Shown here: in pieces, positions 55,401 to 63,700 of the stretch
Position numbering within the stretch: the stretch's first letter is position 1
Layout of the letters: each line of letters begins with the position of its first letter
Assembly: GCF_013004105.1 (NCBI RefSeq)
Contig: NZ_CP053085.1
Span: 2,480,001 to 2,544,000, forward strand
DNA from: Gemmatimonas groenlandica
GTDB taxonomy: Bacteria; Gemmatimonadota; Gemmatimonadetes; Gemmatimonadales; Gemmatimonadaceae
Length of the DNA: 64,000 bases
Direction of reading: 5' to 3'
Made by a program: the position numbers and the translations under genes
Notes under the pieces: generated by a model
Databases searched by the model: none
Told to the model about the DNA's origin: nothing
What the model saw: the letters and a program-made list of their open reading frames with translations, nothing else

Positions 55401-56755
55401 GAATCCCAGTGCCGCAGCATGTCGGTCAGATCGTCGGGATGCACCACGGACGATAGATCCGCCGTTTGCGCGTCGGCTTGTCCGGTGTACTCCAGCCATT
55501 GGCGATTGGCGAAGTCGACCCGTCCGTCCGCGCCGTTCGTGTAGACGATCTGCGGCATGGCGTCGGCGAGTTCGCGAAATCGAGTCTCGCTTGCCTCCAG
55601 CGCATCTCGCTGCGCCTTCTGCTCGGTGATGTCGCGAATGAACGTCGTGATCCCGCCGTCGGGCATCGGGTACGCTTTCAGCGCATACCACCGTCCCCAC
55701 GGCTCGTAGCGGTTCTCGAATTCGACGGTGACGCGCTCCTCCATGGCTCGCCGAAGCTCACGGTCCAACGTCGTGCCGACCACTGCGGGGAACAACTCCC
55801 AGAGTATGCCGCCAAGCATCTGCGTACGATCGAGTCGGTTGATGCGTTCGGCCTCGGCGTTGACATATACCATTCTCCACGCGCGGTCATAGCGAATGAA
55901 GCCATCGGTTACGCTTTCTAGTGTGGCCGCGATCTGTTCCTGCGCGTCGCGGCGCGCAGCCTCGATCGCGTGTCGTTCGGAGATGTCCCGGAACACCAGC
56001 ACGCAGCCAACGATCGCGCCGTCCTTACCGCGGATCGGTGCCGCGCTGTCGTCGATCGGTCGCTCCGTACCATCCTTGGCGATCAACACCGTGTGATTCG
56101 CGAGGCCAACAACAACCCCCTCATTCAGCGCTCTCATCGCCGGGCTTTCGACCGGCAGACGAGTCTCCTCATTGACGATCTGGAAGACCCGCGAAAGCGG
56201 CACGCCGGCGGCTTCCGCGTTCGTCCAACCGGTCAAGTGCTCGGCGACGGCGTTCAGCAGCGTGACGCGGCCCTCGGCATCGGTCGTGACGACGGCATCG
56301 CCAATACTGGCGAGCGTGGTGCTCAGTTTCTCGCGCTGCTCCGTCTCGGCCACCGCGAGTCGCCGCATCTCGTCTTCGCGTTGGACGGATTGATCAAGCA
56401 GGTCTTCGCAGCGTACGCGTTCGCGTCGCAGCGCGTGACTCATCGCCACGATCACGGAGGCCGACATGAGAAACAGCCCCGTTCCCAGCCACCTGCTGGC
56501 ATCCTGCGGAGCGAATAGCGTTGTGGAGAGTACTGCACCCACAGCGAGTGTGAGCACGGCGGACGCCGTGCGTCCAAGCCAAGCAACCAGCGCAACGGCC
56601 CCAAAGTACGTGAGGTACGGGTAGTTGCTTTCCAAGACGGGATCGACAGCGAATCGCACCATGGTAGCGACAGCAACAGCACCCGCGGCGGTCGCGGCGT
56701 CGATCCACCAGGCGCGCATCCGACGCAGTGATTTTGCTGATAATGCTTCGTTCAT
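52421..56755 (-). CDS. Giant membrane hybrid histidine kinase (DUF4118-like, six PAS, GAF, HisKA, receiver)
   Basis: The ATG at 56755 gives 1444 residues; the frame upstream to 56923 is not conserved. The N-terminus is a DUF4118-like four-helix membrane module (about 15-115, YPYLTYFGAVALVAWLG). Five PAS domains follow, then a GAF domain (about 770-915), a sixth PAS, and HisKA with His1090 (LATLAHELRNPLAP). The ATPase motifs are NLLTNSAKYT, DDGIGIP and TGGLGIGLALV. A C-terminal receiver has Asp1373 (VVLCDIAMPKVNG). The fifth PAS and the GAF are close paralogues of those in the kinase at 57599. A direct output domain is missing, so it must pass phosphate to another regulator. Confidence 0.93.
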   Translation of the reverse strand: MNEALSAKSLRRMRAWWIDAATAAGAVAVATMVRFAVDPVLESNYPYLTYFGAVALVAWLGRTASAVLTLAVGAVLSTTLFAPQDASRWLGTGLFLMSASVIVAMSHALRRERVRCEDLLDQSVQREDEMRRLAVAETEQREKLSTTLASIGDAVVTTDAEGRVTLLNAVAEHLTGWTNAEAAGVPLSRVFQIVNEETRLPVESPAMRALNEGVVVGLANHTVLIAKDGTERPIDDSAAPIRGKDGAIVGCVLVFRDISERHAIEAARRDAQEQIAATLESVTDGFIRYDRAWRMVYVNAEAERINRLDRTQMLGGILWELFPAVVGTTLDRELRRAMEERVTVEFENRYEPWGRWYALKAYPMPDGGITTFIRDITEQKAQRDALEASETRFRELADAMPQIVYTNGADGRVDFANRQWLEYTGQADAQTADLSSVVHPDDLTDMLRHWDSAKSTGTALQAEFRLQRAADGEYRWFLTRSVPVRDASGQIVKWFGTSTDIHDQKRVEQQLAESEARYRAIGESIDFGVWVCDATGRNTYASESFLRMVGLTQQQCSDFGWGDVLHPDDAAETIAAWQTCVQTQGTWDRVHRFRGADGRWYSVLARGVPLRSADGDVLGWAGINLDVTRMLQTEHEVERLAAESEQQRRLYETVLTNTPDFVYVFSLDHKVVYANDALIQMWGRGREGAIGKTFLEIGYESWHADMHHREIDQVRATRQPIRGEVPFNGTHGRRQYEYIFVPVLDADGEVEAVAGTTRDITDRLQAEQRLRESEDRQTFLVNLADALRPLADPAAVQSEAARVLGERLGANRVAYFEIRGEHYVIERDYTADVATLAGTYPVSSFGPTLHDTLLTGHTVVETDATIAPGRSADERAAFAAIQVRGHVDVPLVKGGRFVAGMAVQMVEAREWTAQEVAIIEDTAERTWAAVERARVEVALRESEQRFRTLFSTMDEGFCVVEMVFDQDGRAIDYRIEVMNAAFEKHTGMSGLVGKSVREALPTLEEFWYETYGRVATTGIPAEFVHNAAPMDGRWFDVSAFRLGGPGSNKVAILFNDISRRKLAEAEREALVHQLKDRDKRKDEFLATLAHELRNPLAPLYNGLQVIRLAGAEGLVEQARSMMERQLTQMTRLVDDLLDVSRVTTGMLELRRERLELRTVIAAALETSRPLIDQGAHYLVVDLPDEPVFVDGDPVRLAQIVSNLLTNSAKYTNRGGHIRLSVARDNQMGIVSVADDGIGIPEDMLDAVFGMFTQVDRTLEKTTGGLGIGLALVKGLVEMHGGSIEARSAGEGHGSEFVVRLPLAKAASAETVPRREVAHMVDPRRILVVDDNVDSADSLGQVLRLMGHEVRTAYDGEEGIRAAEEFRPSVVLCDIAMPKVNGYDTARHIRAEPWGKHIVLVALSGWSQDNNLQRSATAGFDHHLVKPVEGDALNALLSGLISSAG

Positions 56756-57078
56756 CGACCCGTGCTCCGCGCCAATCACTATGCGCTCCCTCGACCCATT
56801 TCGCGTTTGACTTTCCTGAGGGATATCGCCCGAACAGCGACTCGCCTTGGACATCCATATAGGACTTATGCATTCGGAATCGCAAATATGTTGCCGCCAG
56901 TGTGACGGCGCTGTGTTTCCCACAAACTGGAATCGACGCGCTTCCGCTGGGCTTCGGACATGGCCACGCGGCCTTTATCGAGCACGGAACTTGAAGAGCG
57001 TGGTGTGCGCGTCGACCACACACGGCCGAATGCCGGCCGCAAAGCCTGGCGCACAACGCACTGCATGGAGCACGACAC
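56756..57078. other. Divergent intergenic region
   Basis: About 320 nt between the divergent hybrid kinase and the PPOX gene. It presumably carries both promoters, but I find no well-spaced sigma-70 or sigma-54 match, no riboswitch-like block and no plausible small gene. Confidence 0.5.
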
Positions 57079-57510
57079 ATGAGCGACGAACGGCAGGCGA
57101 TGATCACGCAGGTAGCCGACATGATGCGGGACCTCGACTTCTGCCTGATGACCACGCAGGACTTACACGGTGCCCTGCGCTCGCGTCCGATGTCGAACAA
57201 CGGCGAGGTGGAGTTCGACGGCGACGTGTGGTTCTTCAGCGGGGCGGCGACGCGCAAAGTCGCCGACATCGAGGCGACACCCGAGGTGGTGCTGAACTAC
57301 GCACAGGTGGAGGACTTCACCTTCATCGCGATGTCGGGCACGGCGCATATCGTACGCGACGCCGCGAAGAAGCGCGAGCTGTGGCAGAAGGAGCTCGAAC
57401 GCTGGTTCACCGACGGACCCGACAGCGACGATGTGGTGCTGATCAAGGTGACGCCGACGAAGGTCGCGTACTGGATGGGCGACGAAGACGGCGAACTCGA
57501 GCTCGCCTGA
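57079..57510 (+). CDS. Pyridoxamine 5'-phosphate oxidase-family (general stress protein 26-like) flavoprotein
   Basis: This 143-residue FMN-binding split-barrel protein has FCLMTTQDLHGALRSRPMSN, VWFFSGAATRKVADIEATPEVVLNY and the C-terminal KVAYWMGDEDG, matching the GS26/YdaG-type PPOX branch. Length is typical. Relatives bind FMN or FAD and are implicated in stress responses; the substrate is unknown. It is monocistronic or precedes the hybrid kinase at 57599 (gap 88 nt). Confidence 0.9.
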   Translation: MSDERQAMITQVADMMRDLDFCLMTTQDLHGALRSRPMSNNGEVEFDGDVWFFSGAATRKVADIEATPEVVLNYAQVEDFTFIAMSGTAHIVRDAAKKRELWQKELERWFTDGPDSDDVVLIKVTPTKVAYWMGDEDGELELA

Positions 57511-57598
57511 ACATCGGTCCAGACTAGCGCTCGAACAAAGGCAGGCCGTAGAATTGCCCGCTGCAAGATTTCCACACTGCCATCACCGCCTTTATCTC

Positions 57599-60500
57599 AT
57601 GACGAACACGGAGAGCCCGGCGTCTGACGCGCATGAGCGCGATGGGTCTCCGGTCGACGAGATGGATATCATCGCGGCGACACAGATCGCGACGGTGTTC
57701 TTGGATCGCGAGTTGCGGATCACGCGCTTCACCCCGTCGGCCAAGGCACTCTTCAGCATCATCGCCTCCGATGTCGGCCGCCCGCTTGCCGACCTGAACC
57801 GGGAACTTGCGTATCCGGAGCTGGTGGCGGATGCGGAGCAGGCGTTGCGGCAGCTGCAGCCCACGCAGCGCGAGGTCAGCGCCGGCGAGCGATGGTTCGT
57901 CGCACGTGCGCTACCGTACCTCACGGCGGATGATCACATCGCCGGCGTGGTGTTCACATTCCTCGACATCACCGAACAAAAGCGGGCCGAGCGGCGCATC
58001 AGCGTGCTTGCCGCCGACGCGGAGGGGAAGCGGCAGGAGTACGAGACAATCCTCAACAGCACCCTCGATCTCGTATCCGTGTTCAGCCTCGACCACCGCG
58101 TGCTCTACGCGAATGAGGCGCAGCTCAGGATGTGGGGGCGCGTCCGCGACGACGTGATCGGGAAGACGCTGCTCGAGATCGGGTATGGGCCGTCGCGCGC
58201 GCCGAGACATGAACAAGCGATCGATCAGGTCAGCGCCACGCGGCAGCCGATCCGCGGCGTAGTGTCGCTCGCCGGGACGAGCGGGCGACGAGAGTACGAA
58301 TACGTCTTCGTGCCCGTGCTCGGGGCGAATGGCGAGGTCACGACCGTGGCCTGTACCTCCCGTGACGTCACGGAGCAGCACGAGAATCAGGGCCGCCAGC
58401 TGTTTCTGGCCACGCTCGCCGACACCTTACGGCCGCTGTCCGAGCCGTCCGTCGTGCAGGCGTCGGCCAGCCGGTCGCTCTGTGAGTGGCTCGGTGCAAA
58501 ACGATGCGCGTACTTCGAGGTCGCGGGCGACGACTTCGTGATCGAGCAGGATCACGCGGACGCGGTGCCGTCAATCGCCGGTCGCCACGCCATCGCGTCG
58601 TTCGGACTGGATCAACTCGCCGCGTTCTACGCCGGACGCACGATGGTGGAAACGGATGTGGACGCCGTGCCTTCCCGCTCACGCTCCGAAAAGGAGGCGT
58701 ACGCTGCGCTCGGCGTCCGCTCCTGGGCTGCCGTGCCGCTGGTGAAGAACGGCGTCTTCGTCGCCGGCCTCGTAGTCCACTCGGCCGACGTGCGGATGTG
58801 GACGGCGACGGAGATCGCGACCATCGAGGAGACGGCGGAGCGGACATGGGCGTCGGTCGAACGGGTGCGCGCAGAGGCCGCGCTGCGACGGAGCGAGGAG
58901 CGTGCGGCGTTCGTGCGGCAAAGCAGCGGCGTCGGGTTCTGGTACTGCGACCTGCCGTTCGACGTCCTCGAATGGGACGACTTGGTGAAGGCGCATTTCC
59001 ATTTGCCGCCCGACGCGACCGTTACGATCCACACGTTCTACGACCGACTCCATCCGGACGACCGCGAGCCGACACGCCTCGCCATCGCACAGTCCATCGA
59101 GAGACACACTCCCTACAAGATCGACTACCGCACCGTGCACCCGACGACCGGCGTCATCACGTGGCTTCGCGCCATCGGGCGGACATTCTACGCGCCGGAC
59201 GGTACGCCACTGCGCTTCGACGGCGTGACCATGGACGTCACGGACCAGAAGCGGTTCGACGCCGCCTTGCGCGAGAGCGAGCAGCGCTTCCGCGTGGTGG
59301 CCGACGCGGCCCCGGTGCTGATCTGGCTGAGCGGCACGGACAAGCTGTGCAACTGGTTCAACCAGCCGTGGCTGGCCTTCACGGGCCGGTCGATGGCACA
59401 CGAAGTCGGCAACGGATGGGTGGAAAGAGTTCACCCGGATGACGTCGACCTCTGCCTTCGCGTCTACACGTCAGCCTTCGACGCGCGCGTGCCGTTCTCA
59501 ATGGAGTACCGGCTCCAGCGGCACGATGGTGAGTATCGTTGGCTGATCGACCATGGCGTGCCGCGATACGGCACCGACGGTATGTTCGATGGGTACATCG
59601 GGTCGTGCATCGACGTGACCGAGTACAAGAACGCCGAGTCCGCGTTGCGGGATGCCGACCGGCGGAAGGACGAGTTCCTGGCGACGCTGGCGCACGAGTT
59701 GCGCAATCCCCTGGCTCCGATCCGTAATGGCCTTCAGGTGATCCGGATGATCGCCCCGGACGGGACCATTGATCAGACCCGGGCGATCATGGAGCGACAG
59801 GTTACTCAGCTGGTCCGGCTGGTCGATGATCTTCTCGACATCAGCCGCATCACGAGCGACAAGCTAGAGCTTCGTAGAGACACAGTCGAGATACGGGCCG
59901 TGATCGACGCGGCGCTGGAGGCGAGCCGTCACATCATCGACGAGGCGGCGCACGAGCTCACGGCCACCCTGCCGGATGAGCCGATCTGGCTGTACGGCGA
60001 CACCACGCGTCTGGCGCAAGCGCTTTCCAACCTGCTCAACAACAGCGCGAAGTACATGCAACGAGGGGGGCACGTGCGTCTGTCCGTCGTCCGTGAAGAC
60101 GACATGGCCGTGGTATCCGTGGCGGACGACGGCACCGGCATCCCTGCCGCCATGCTCGACAAGGTCTTCGACATGTTCACCCAGGTGGACCGGTCGCTGG
60201 AGCGGACGACGGGTGGGCTCGGCATCGGATTGTCACTGGTGAAGCGATTGGTCGAATTGCACGGCGGCACCATCGAGGCGCGCAGCGAGGGTGAAGGTCG
60301 TGGCAGCGAGTTCGTGATGCGATTGCCGGTGCTGCCTCTGGGCGACCGACACGCGTTGTCGATGACCGTGGAACCGCCGGTGACCACGTCCAGCAGCCTC
60401 CGCATCCTGGTCGCGGACGACAATGTGGATGCCGTCGAGACGCTCGCACGCGTACTCGGGCTGCTCGGGCACAACGTGCGCACCGCCAACGATGGCCTGC

Positions 60501-60766
60501 AGGCGGTGCAGACCGCCGAGGCGTTCCGCCCCAACGTCATCCTGCTCGACATCAGCATGCCGACCTTGAACGGATACGACGCCGCGAGACGTATCCGTGA
60601 CCACGCGTGGGGAAGCGACGTGCTGCTGATCGCGCTGACCGGATTGGGTCAGGAGCAGAACCGCACACAGAGTGCGGACGCCGGATTCAATCATCACCTC
60701 GTGAAGCCCGTCGAGATCAATCAGCTCATCGAGTTGCTGACGAGCGTGCGAGCGACGGCGACGTGA
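57599..60766 (+). CDS. Cytoplasmic hybrid histidine kinase with CheR-type PAS, further PAS, GAF and receiver
   Basis: The ATG at 57599 gives 1055 residues. The first domain (about 20-130: ATQIATVFLDRELRITRFTP... DITEQKR) is the PAS type found at the end of CheB-CheR fusion proteins, here without the CheB/CheR parts. Next come a PAS (about 140-265), a GAF (about 265-420) and two more PAS domains. HisKA has a LATLAHELRNPLAPIRNG His near residue 700; the ATPase motifs are NLLNNSAKYM, DDGTGIP and TGGLGIGLSLV. A C-terminal receiver follows (VILLDISMPTLNGYDA). No TM helices. The second PAS, the GAF and the kinase-receiver end are paralogous to the kinase at 52421. Confidence 0.92.
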   Translation: MTNTESPASDAHERDGSPVDEMDIIAATQIATVFLDRELRITRFTPSAKALFSIIASDVGRPLADLNRELAYPELVADAEQALRQLQPTQREVSAGERWFVARALPYLTADDHIAGVVFTFLDITEQKRAERRISVLAADAEGKRQEYETILNSTLDLVSVFSLDHRVLYANEAQLRMWGRVRDDVIGKTLLEIGYGPSRAPRHEQAIDQVSATRQPIRGVVSLAGTSGRREYEYVFVPVLGANGEVTTVACTSRDVTEQHENQGRQLFLATLADTLRPLSEPSVVQASASRSLCEWLGAKRCAYFEVAGDDFVIEQDHADAVPSIAGRHAIASFGLDQLAAFYAGRTMVETDVDAVPSRSRSEKEAYAALGVRSWAAVPLVKNGVFVAGLVVHSADVRMWTATEIATIEETAERTWASVERVRAEAALRRSEERAAFVRQSSGVGFWYCDLPFDVLEWDDLVKAHFHLPPDATVTIHTFYDRLHPDDREPTRLAIAQSIERHTPYKIDYRTVHPTTGVITWLRAIGRTFYAPDGTPLRFDGVTMDVTDQKRFDAALRESEQRFRVVADAAPVLIWLSGTDKLCNWFNQPWLAFTGRSMAHEVGNGWVERVHPDDVDLCLRVYTSAFDARVPFSMEYRLQRHDGEYRWLIDHGVPRYGTDGMFDGYIGSCIDVTEYKNAESALRDADRRKDEFLATLAHELRNPLAPIRNGLQVIRMIAPDGTIDQTRAIMERQVTQLVRLVDDLLDISRITSDKLELRRDTVEIRAVIDAALEASRHIIDEAAHELTATLPDEPIWLYGDTTRLAQALSNLLNNSAKYMQRGGHVRLSVVREDDMAVVSVADDGTGIPAAMLDKVFDMFTQVDRSLERTTGGLGIGLSLVKRLVELHGGTIEARSEGEGRGSEFVMRLPVLPLGDRHALSMTVEPPVTTSSSLRILVADDNVDAVETLARVLGLLGHNVRTANDGLQAVQTAEAFRPNVILLDISMPTLNGYDAARRIRDHAWGSDVLLIALTGLGQEQNRTQSADAGFNHHLVKPVEINQLIELLTSVRATAT

Positions 60767-60882
60767 TACGTCGTACCGCTGGCGATCAGCCTACCAGCGC
60801 GGATGACCGGAATGCACTTGCCTTACCGTGGCCCCGTGATGTGCACGGGTGCCGCGGCGCAGAATAGCCGGGGGCCACCCAC

Positions 60883-61060
60883 GATGTGGCGAAAGCGGAA
60901 CTGGTGATCAGCGCGCTGCCGAGTGCAGAGCGATTCACTGTGGAGAACGACGAACCGGGCGTACGTACGCTGGCGCAGCGCATCGCCGAGAGCCGTCCGC
61001 CGTTGATCGTACTGGAAGCCACGGGCGTGTACGAGCTATTTGACGTGGCCGCTCTCGCGG
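60883..61060 (+). pseudogene. IS110-family transposase N-terminal fragment
   Basis: The frame DVAKAELVISALPSAERF, then ENDEPGVRTLAQRI and PPLIVLEATGVYE, matches the start of IS110 DEDD transposases (the DVAKA.. strand with the first catalytic Asp, and the VLEATGGYE strand with the catalytic Glu). Similarity fades after about 60 residues and the rest of the transposase is absent. It is an old remnant beside other decayed genes. Confidence 0.7.
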
Positions 61061-61739
61061 AGCCGAGCCGAGCTTTCGCGGCAGCGCCGAGCAAATCGAC
61101 CACGGAGCGCGGCGACCTGTTCGCACAATGCGGCGTGAACTACGGCCCATACTCCAGTGCACGCACGGATTCATCCGGCGACACCTCACGATACCGGTCG
61201 CGGCCCTTCTCCCTGGCCTCATACAAGCCTCGATCGGCCTGATCGATCATCCTTTCCAGATTGACACGTCCGAAGTCAGCGCTGTGCGCAAGACCCGCGC
61301 TCTCGGTCACGCGAATGGGCTGATTGGCGATGATGATCGGGTGCTCGCGGATCGACTGAAGAATGCGGGTAGCAGTGATCTGAAGACCCTCGTGCGAGAC
61401 CTCGTCCAGACACACCAGAAATTCTTCACCACCGTAGCGACCGACTTCGTCACCTGCGCGCAGTACGGCTGCGATTCGTCGGGCCACCTCGCGAAGCACT
61501 TCGTCTCCAGCGGAATGACCAAGCGTGTCGTTGACGGCCTTGAAATGATCGATGTCGATGAGGATGAGGGCAGCCTCGCGAACGTGGCGCCGTCAGGGTT
61601 GTTGCATCTCGCCCGCTCTGCGCATGATGGCACGGCGATTCTTGATCCCGGTCAGGGCGTCGTTCGTGGCTTCGATGGCGAGTGCATCGCGCGCTGCTCG
61701 CAGCGCTTCGTTGGCTGACGAAAGCCGCTCATAGAGCAC

Positions 61740-61758
61740 ACCCTTTTCGATCGCGACC
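61740..61758. repeat. 19-bp direct repeat, copy 1
   Basis: ACCCTTTTCGATCGCGACC, identical to 62032-62050. It lies inside the GAF end (VAIEKG on the minus strand) of the broken cyclase. Confidence 0.9.
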
Positions 61759-62031
61759 GAGATGATTCCGGCCAGTTGCAGGAAGATCTCCGTGTGGATC
61801 GTTGCATACTGAGACGGTGTGCAACTGCTGAAAAAAGTATTCCGACCGGCTGACCCAACGCGATCAGGGGGCACGTCAGGCTACTTCGCACCCCTTCCTT
61901 GAGGAGCAACTCAGTCGCGGGTGACACTGGATGATCAGCGGTGGAATCCGAGAGGTCGTTGAGAATACGAGGACGACCCGATTCCATCACCGACGCCAGT
62001 GAGGTGTCGGCGAGTTTCGCGGCAAAACCCT

Positions 62032-62050
62032 ACCCTTTTCGATCGCGACC
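62032..62050. repeat. 19-bp direct repeat, copy 2
   Basis: ACCCTTTTCGATCGCGACC, identical to 61740-61758. It coincides with the upstream frameshift of the broken cyclase, suggesting a recombination or duplication junction. Confidence 0.9.
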
Positions 62051-62472
62051 CGTGATCGAGGATGTCCTCGACATAAAGACCCTGCACCGCCTGCTGACTG
62101 AAGGCGGCTACGATTGCATCCGCCTTCTGCCGTGTGGCCATCCGGTTGGCCAGATTGAGAAGGTACTCGTCCAGACGATCGATATCGGCATTGGTGCCAT
62201 CCGGCGACGGAATGGCAGTCCGACTCTCGGGGAGGTGCCGGATCACCTCGTTGAACTGTGCGAGCCGAGCGCAGGCCATTGCCGGGTCTGCAGAGGTGGG
62301 GTAGCAGTCATGAAGGGTGCCGGGCTATCGCGATCGATCGGATCGCGCGATCGCGTCCATTCGGGCGGGCGCCTCCGGACTTCGCGAGCGACAAGAGTCT
62401 GCTCAGTACACGCGTTGCGACGGCGACGGATACGGGGTGTTTCCCGGACGCACCGAGCCCACCTCAGCAAAC

Positions 62473-62494
62473 CGGCCCCCAACAGGGGGCCGGT
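62473..62494. terminator. GC-rich hairpin, possible terminator
   Basis: A perfect 9-bp stem (CCGGCCCCC/GGGGGCCGG) with loop AACA. On the minus strand it is followed by TTTGCTG, a weak U tail. It lies between the HD-GYP remnant and the broken cyclase and could end transcription coming leftwards from the GGDEF regulator. Confidence 0.5.
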
Positions 62495-62514
62495 GCTTGG
62501 AGGGCTTATAGCGG

Positions 62515-62641
62515 AGCCGCTTCGCGGATCAGCTGCACGACGTCGGAAAGGTCGGCATCCCGGATTCGATTTTCCTCAAGCGCGACTTCCGCACGCCGGA
62601 TGGGACGGCACTTCGATCCAGCCGTCGTTGCCGCATTTTGA
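62515..62641 (+). pseudogene. Remnant of an HD-GYP phosphodiesterase
   Basis: On the plus strand, FADQLHDVGKVGIPDSIFLK (from 62521) is the unmistakable HD-GYP segment around the second metal-binding HD. After RDFRTPDGT the frame shifts by +1 into GRHFDPAVVAAF, which matches the family's C-terminal segment (GTxFDPxVVxAF), then a stop at about 62641. The intervening ~100 residues that include the GYP motif are missing. It is an internally deleted c-di-GMP phosphodiesterase relic with no start codon. Confidence 0.72.
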
Positions 62642-62722
62642 ACGATTCTCGCGAGTGGTCTGCCTGCGCTCGCGTCCGAGCGGTAACGTTCCCACGATGG
62701 CCTGCCCGGAACGCCGGTGGTG

Positions 62723-63700
62723 CTAGGCGGCGCTTTCACTCGGCTGCGGGACCGGCGCTCGCGCGACCTCTCGCTGCCGACGCCGTGCCGACTTCTCTTC
62801 ATACATTCGCGCGTCGGCCTCGGCGACCAGCTCCGTCAGTGAAAGAGTCGACGACAAGACGTGCCGCACAAAGCCAAAACTGATCGACAGTTCAAACGCT
62901 GGCGTCCAAGCGAGATTTTGCGCAGCTAGATGATGCCGGATACGCCAGGCGATATCCCGTTCGGCGTGCAACGGCACGTCGACTGCCAGAACGACAAACT
63001 CGTCGCCGCCCAGACGCGCGATCACGTCCGACGCACGAAACGCGCGGCTGAGTACGCTGCCGACTGCCTGGATCGCGCGATCCCCTGCCTCGTGACCGAA
63101 TTGGTCATTGATCGACTTGAGCCCGTCAAGATCCGCATACATCAACAGCACCTGGGTGTCGGCCGGGTACTCGCGAATTCGCTGCGAGCCGAGGAGGTGA
63201 AACCCCCGTCGGTTCTTGAGGCCGGTGAGTTCGTCCGTCACCGAGAGGCGCCGAATTTCCTCGAGCAGTGCGGCCCGCTGCCGTGCGTAGCGCAGCGCCC
63301 GCTCCAGTACAGGACCCGTGATCTCCTGCTTCACGAGGTACTCGGCTGCGCCCGCCCGCAGGGCCGCGAGATCGGTGTCCCGGTCTTCGACACCGGTGAG
63401 GAGCAGGATGGGAGTGCGACATCCAAACTCGGCGGCGGCGGTGAGAAGCTCGAGGCCGGTGCGGGCGCCAAGCTGGCAATCGAGCAGGCAGACGTCATGT
63501 GCCTCACGACGGAGCGCCGCTAATCCAGTTTCGTAGCTATCGGTCCACTCGAGCGAGAACAAGGCGCCCGGCACACGGTCGAGCAGCGTCCACGTGAGCA
63601 AAAAGTCGTCGATATCATCTTCAATGAGGAGAACCCGAATGGGCCGATGGACGTCCTCACCGTCGTTCGAGACGACCTCCGGAGCCTCAGTAACCAGCAC
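62723..63700 (-). CDS. Receiver-GGDEF response regulator (diguanylate cyclase)
   Basis: The 325-residue protein has an N-terminal receiver (VLLIEDDIDDF, phospho-acceptor Asp in VCLLDCQLGARTG, YLVKQEI) and a GGDEF domain (about 150-310) with the active-site GGDEF in ARLGGDEFVVL. Five residues before it lies RASD, an intact RxxD inhibitory site. It should make c-di-GMP when phosphorylated and be product-inhibited. It overlaps the preceding Rcp1-like receiver gene by 14 nt. It is the only intact c-di-GMP synthase in the window and could feed the riboswitch/NfrB system, though the distance makes this only a possibility. Confidence 0.94.
   Translation of the reverse strand: MLVTEAPEVVSNDGEDVHRPIRVLLIEDDIDDFLLTWTLLDRVPGALFSLEWTDSYETGLAALRREAHDVCLLDCQLGARTGLELLTAAAEFGCRTPILLLTGVEDRDTDLAALRAGAAEYLVKQEITGPVLERALRYARQRAALLEEIRRLSVTDELTGLKNRRGFHLLGSQRIREYPADTQVLLMYADLDGLKSINDQFGHEAGDRAIQAVGSVLSRAFRASDVIARLGGDEFVVLAVDVPLHAERDIAWRIRHHLAAQNLAWTPAFELSISFGFVRHVLSSTLSLTELVAEADARMYEEKSARRRQREVARAPVPQPSESAA

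Larger units (their letters stand above)
61140..62279 (-). pseudogene. Broken GAF-GGDEF diguanylate cyclase
   Basis: Pieces of one gene lie in several frames. The N-terminus (62279-62030: ANRMATRQKADAIVAAFSQQ) shifts frame near 62030-62050 into GFAAKLADTSLASVMESG and a GAF segment (LKEGVRSSLTCPLIALGQPV). It shifts again near 61850 into IFLQLAGIISVAIEKGVLY and ATNDALTGIKNRRAIM. An in-frame TGA at 61593-61595 follows, and the same frame then continues HFKAVNDTLGHSAGDEVLRE, RYGGEEFLV and the rest of the GGDEF domain to 61140. Two shifts and a stop make an intact product impossible, although the active-site GGEEF itself is preserved. Confidence 0.82.

Noticed and set aside
57030-57060. A second GEMM-like riboswitch (GCAAAGCC block) before the PPOX gene
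   Set aside because: Only the short block is present. The upstream GGCAAACC element, GNRA stem and closing GTTACCG are absent.
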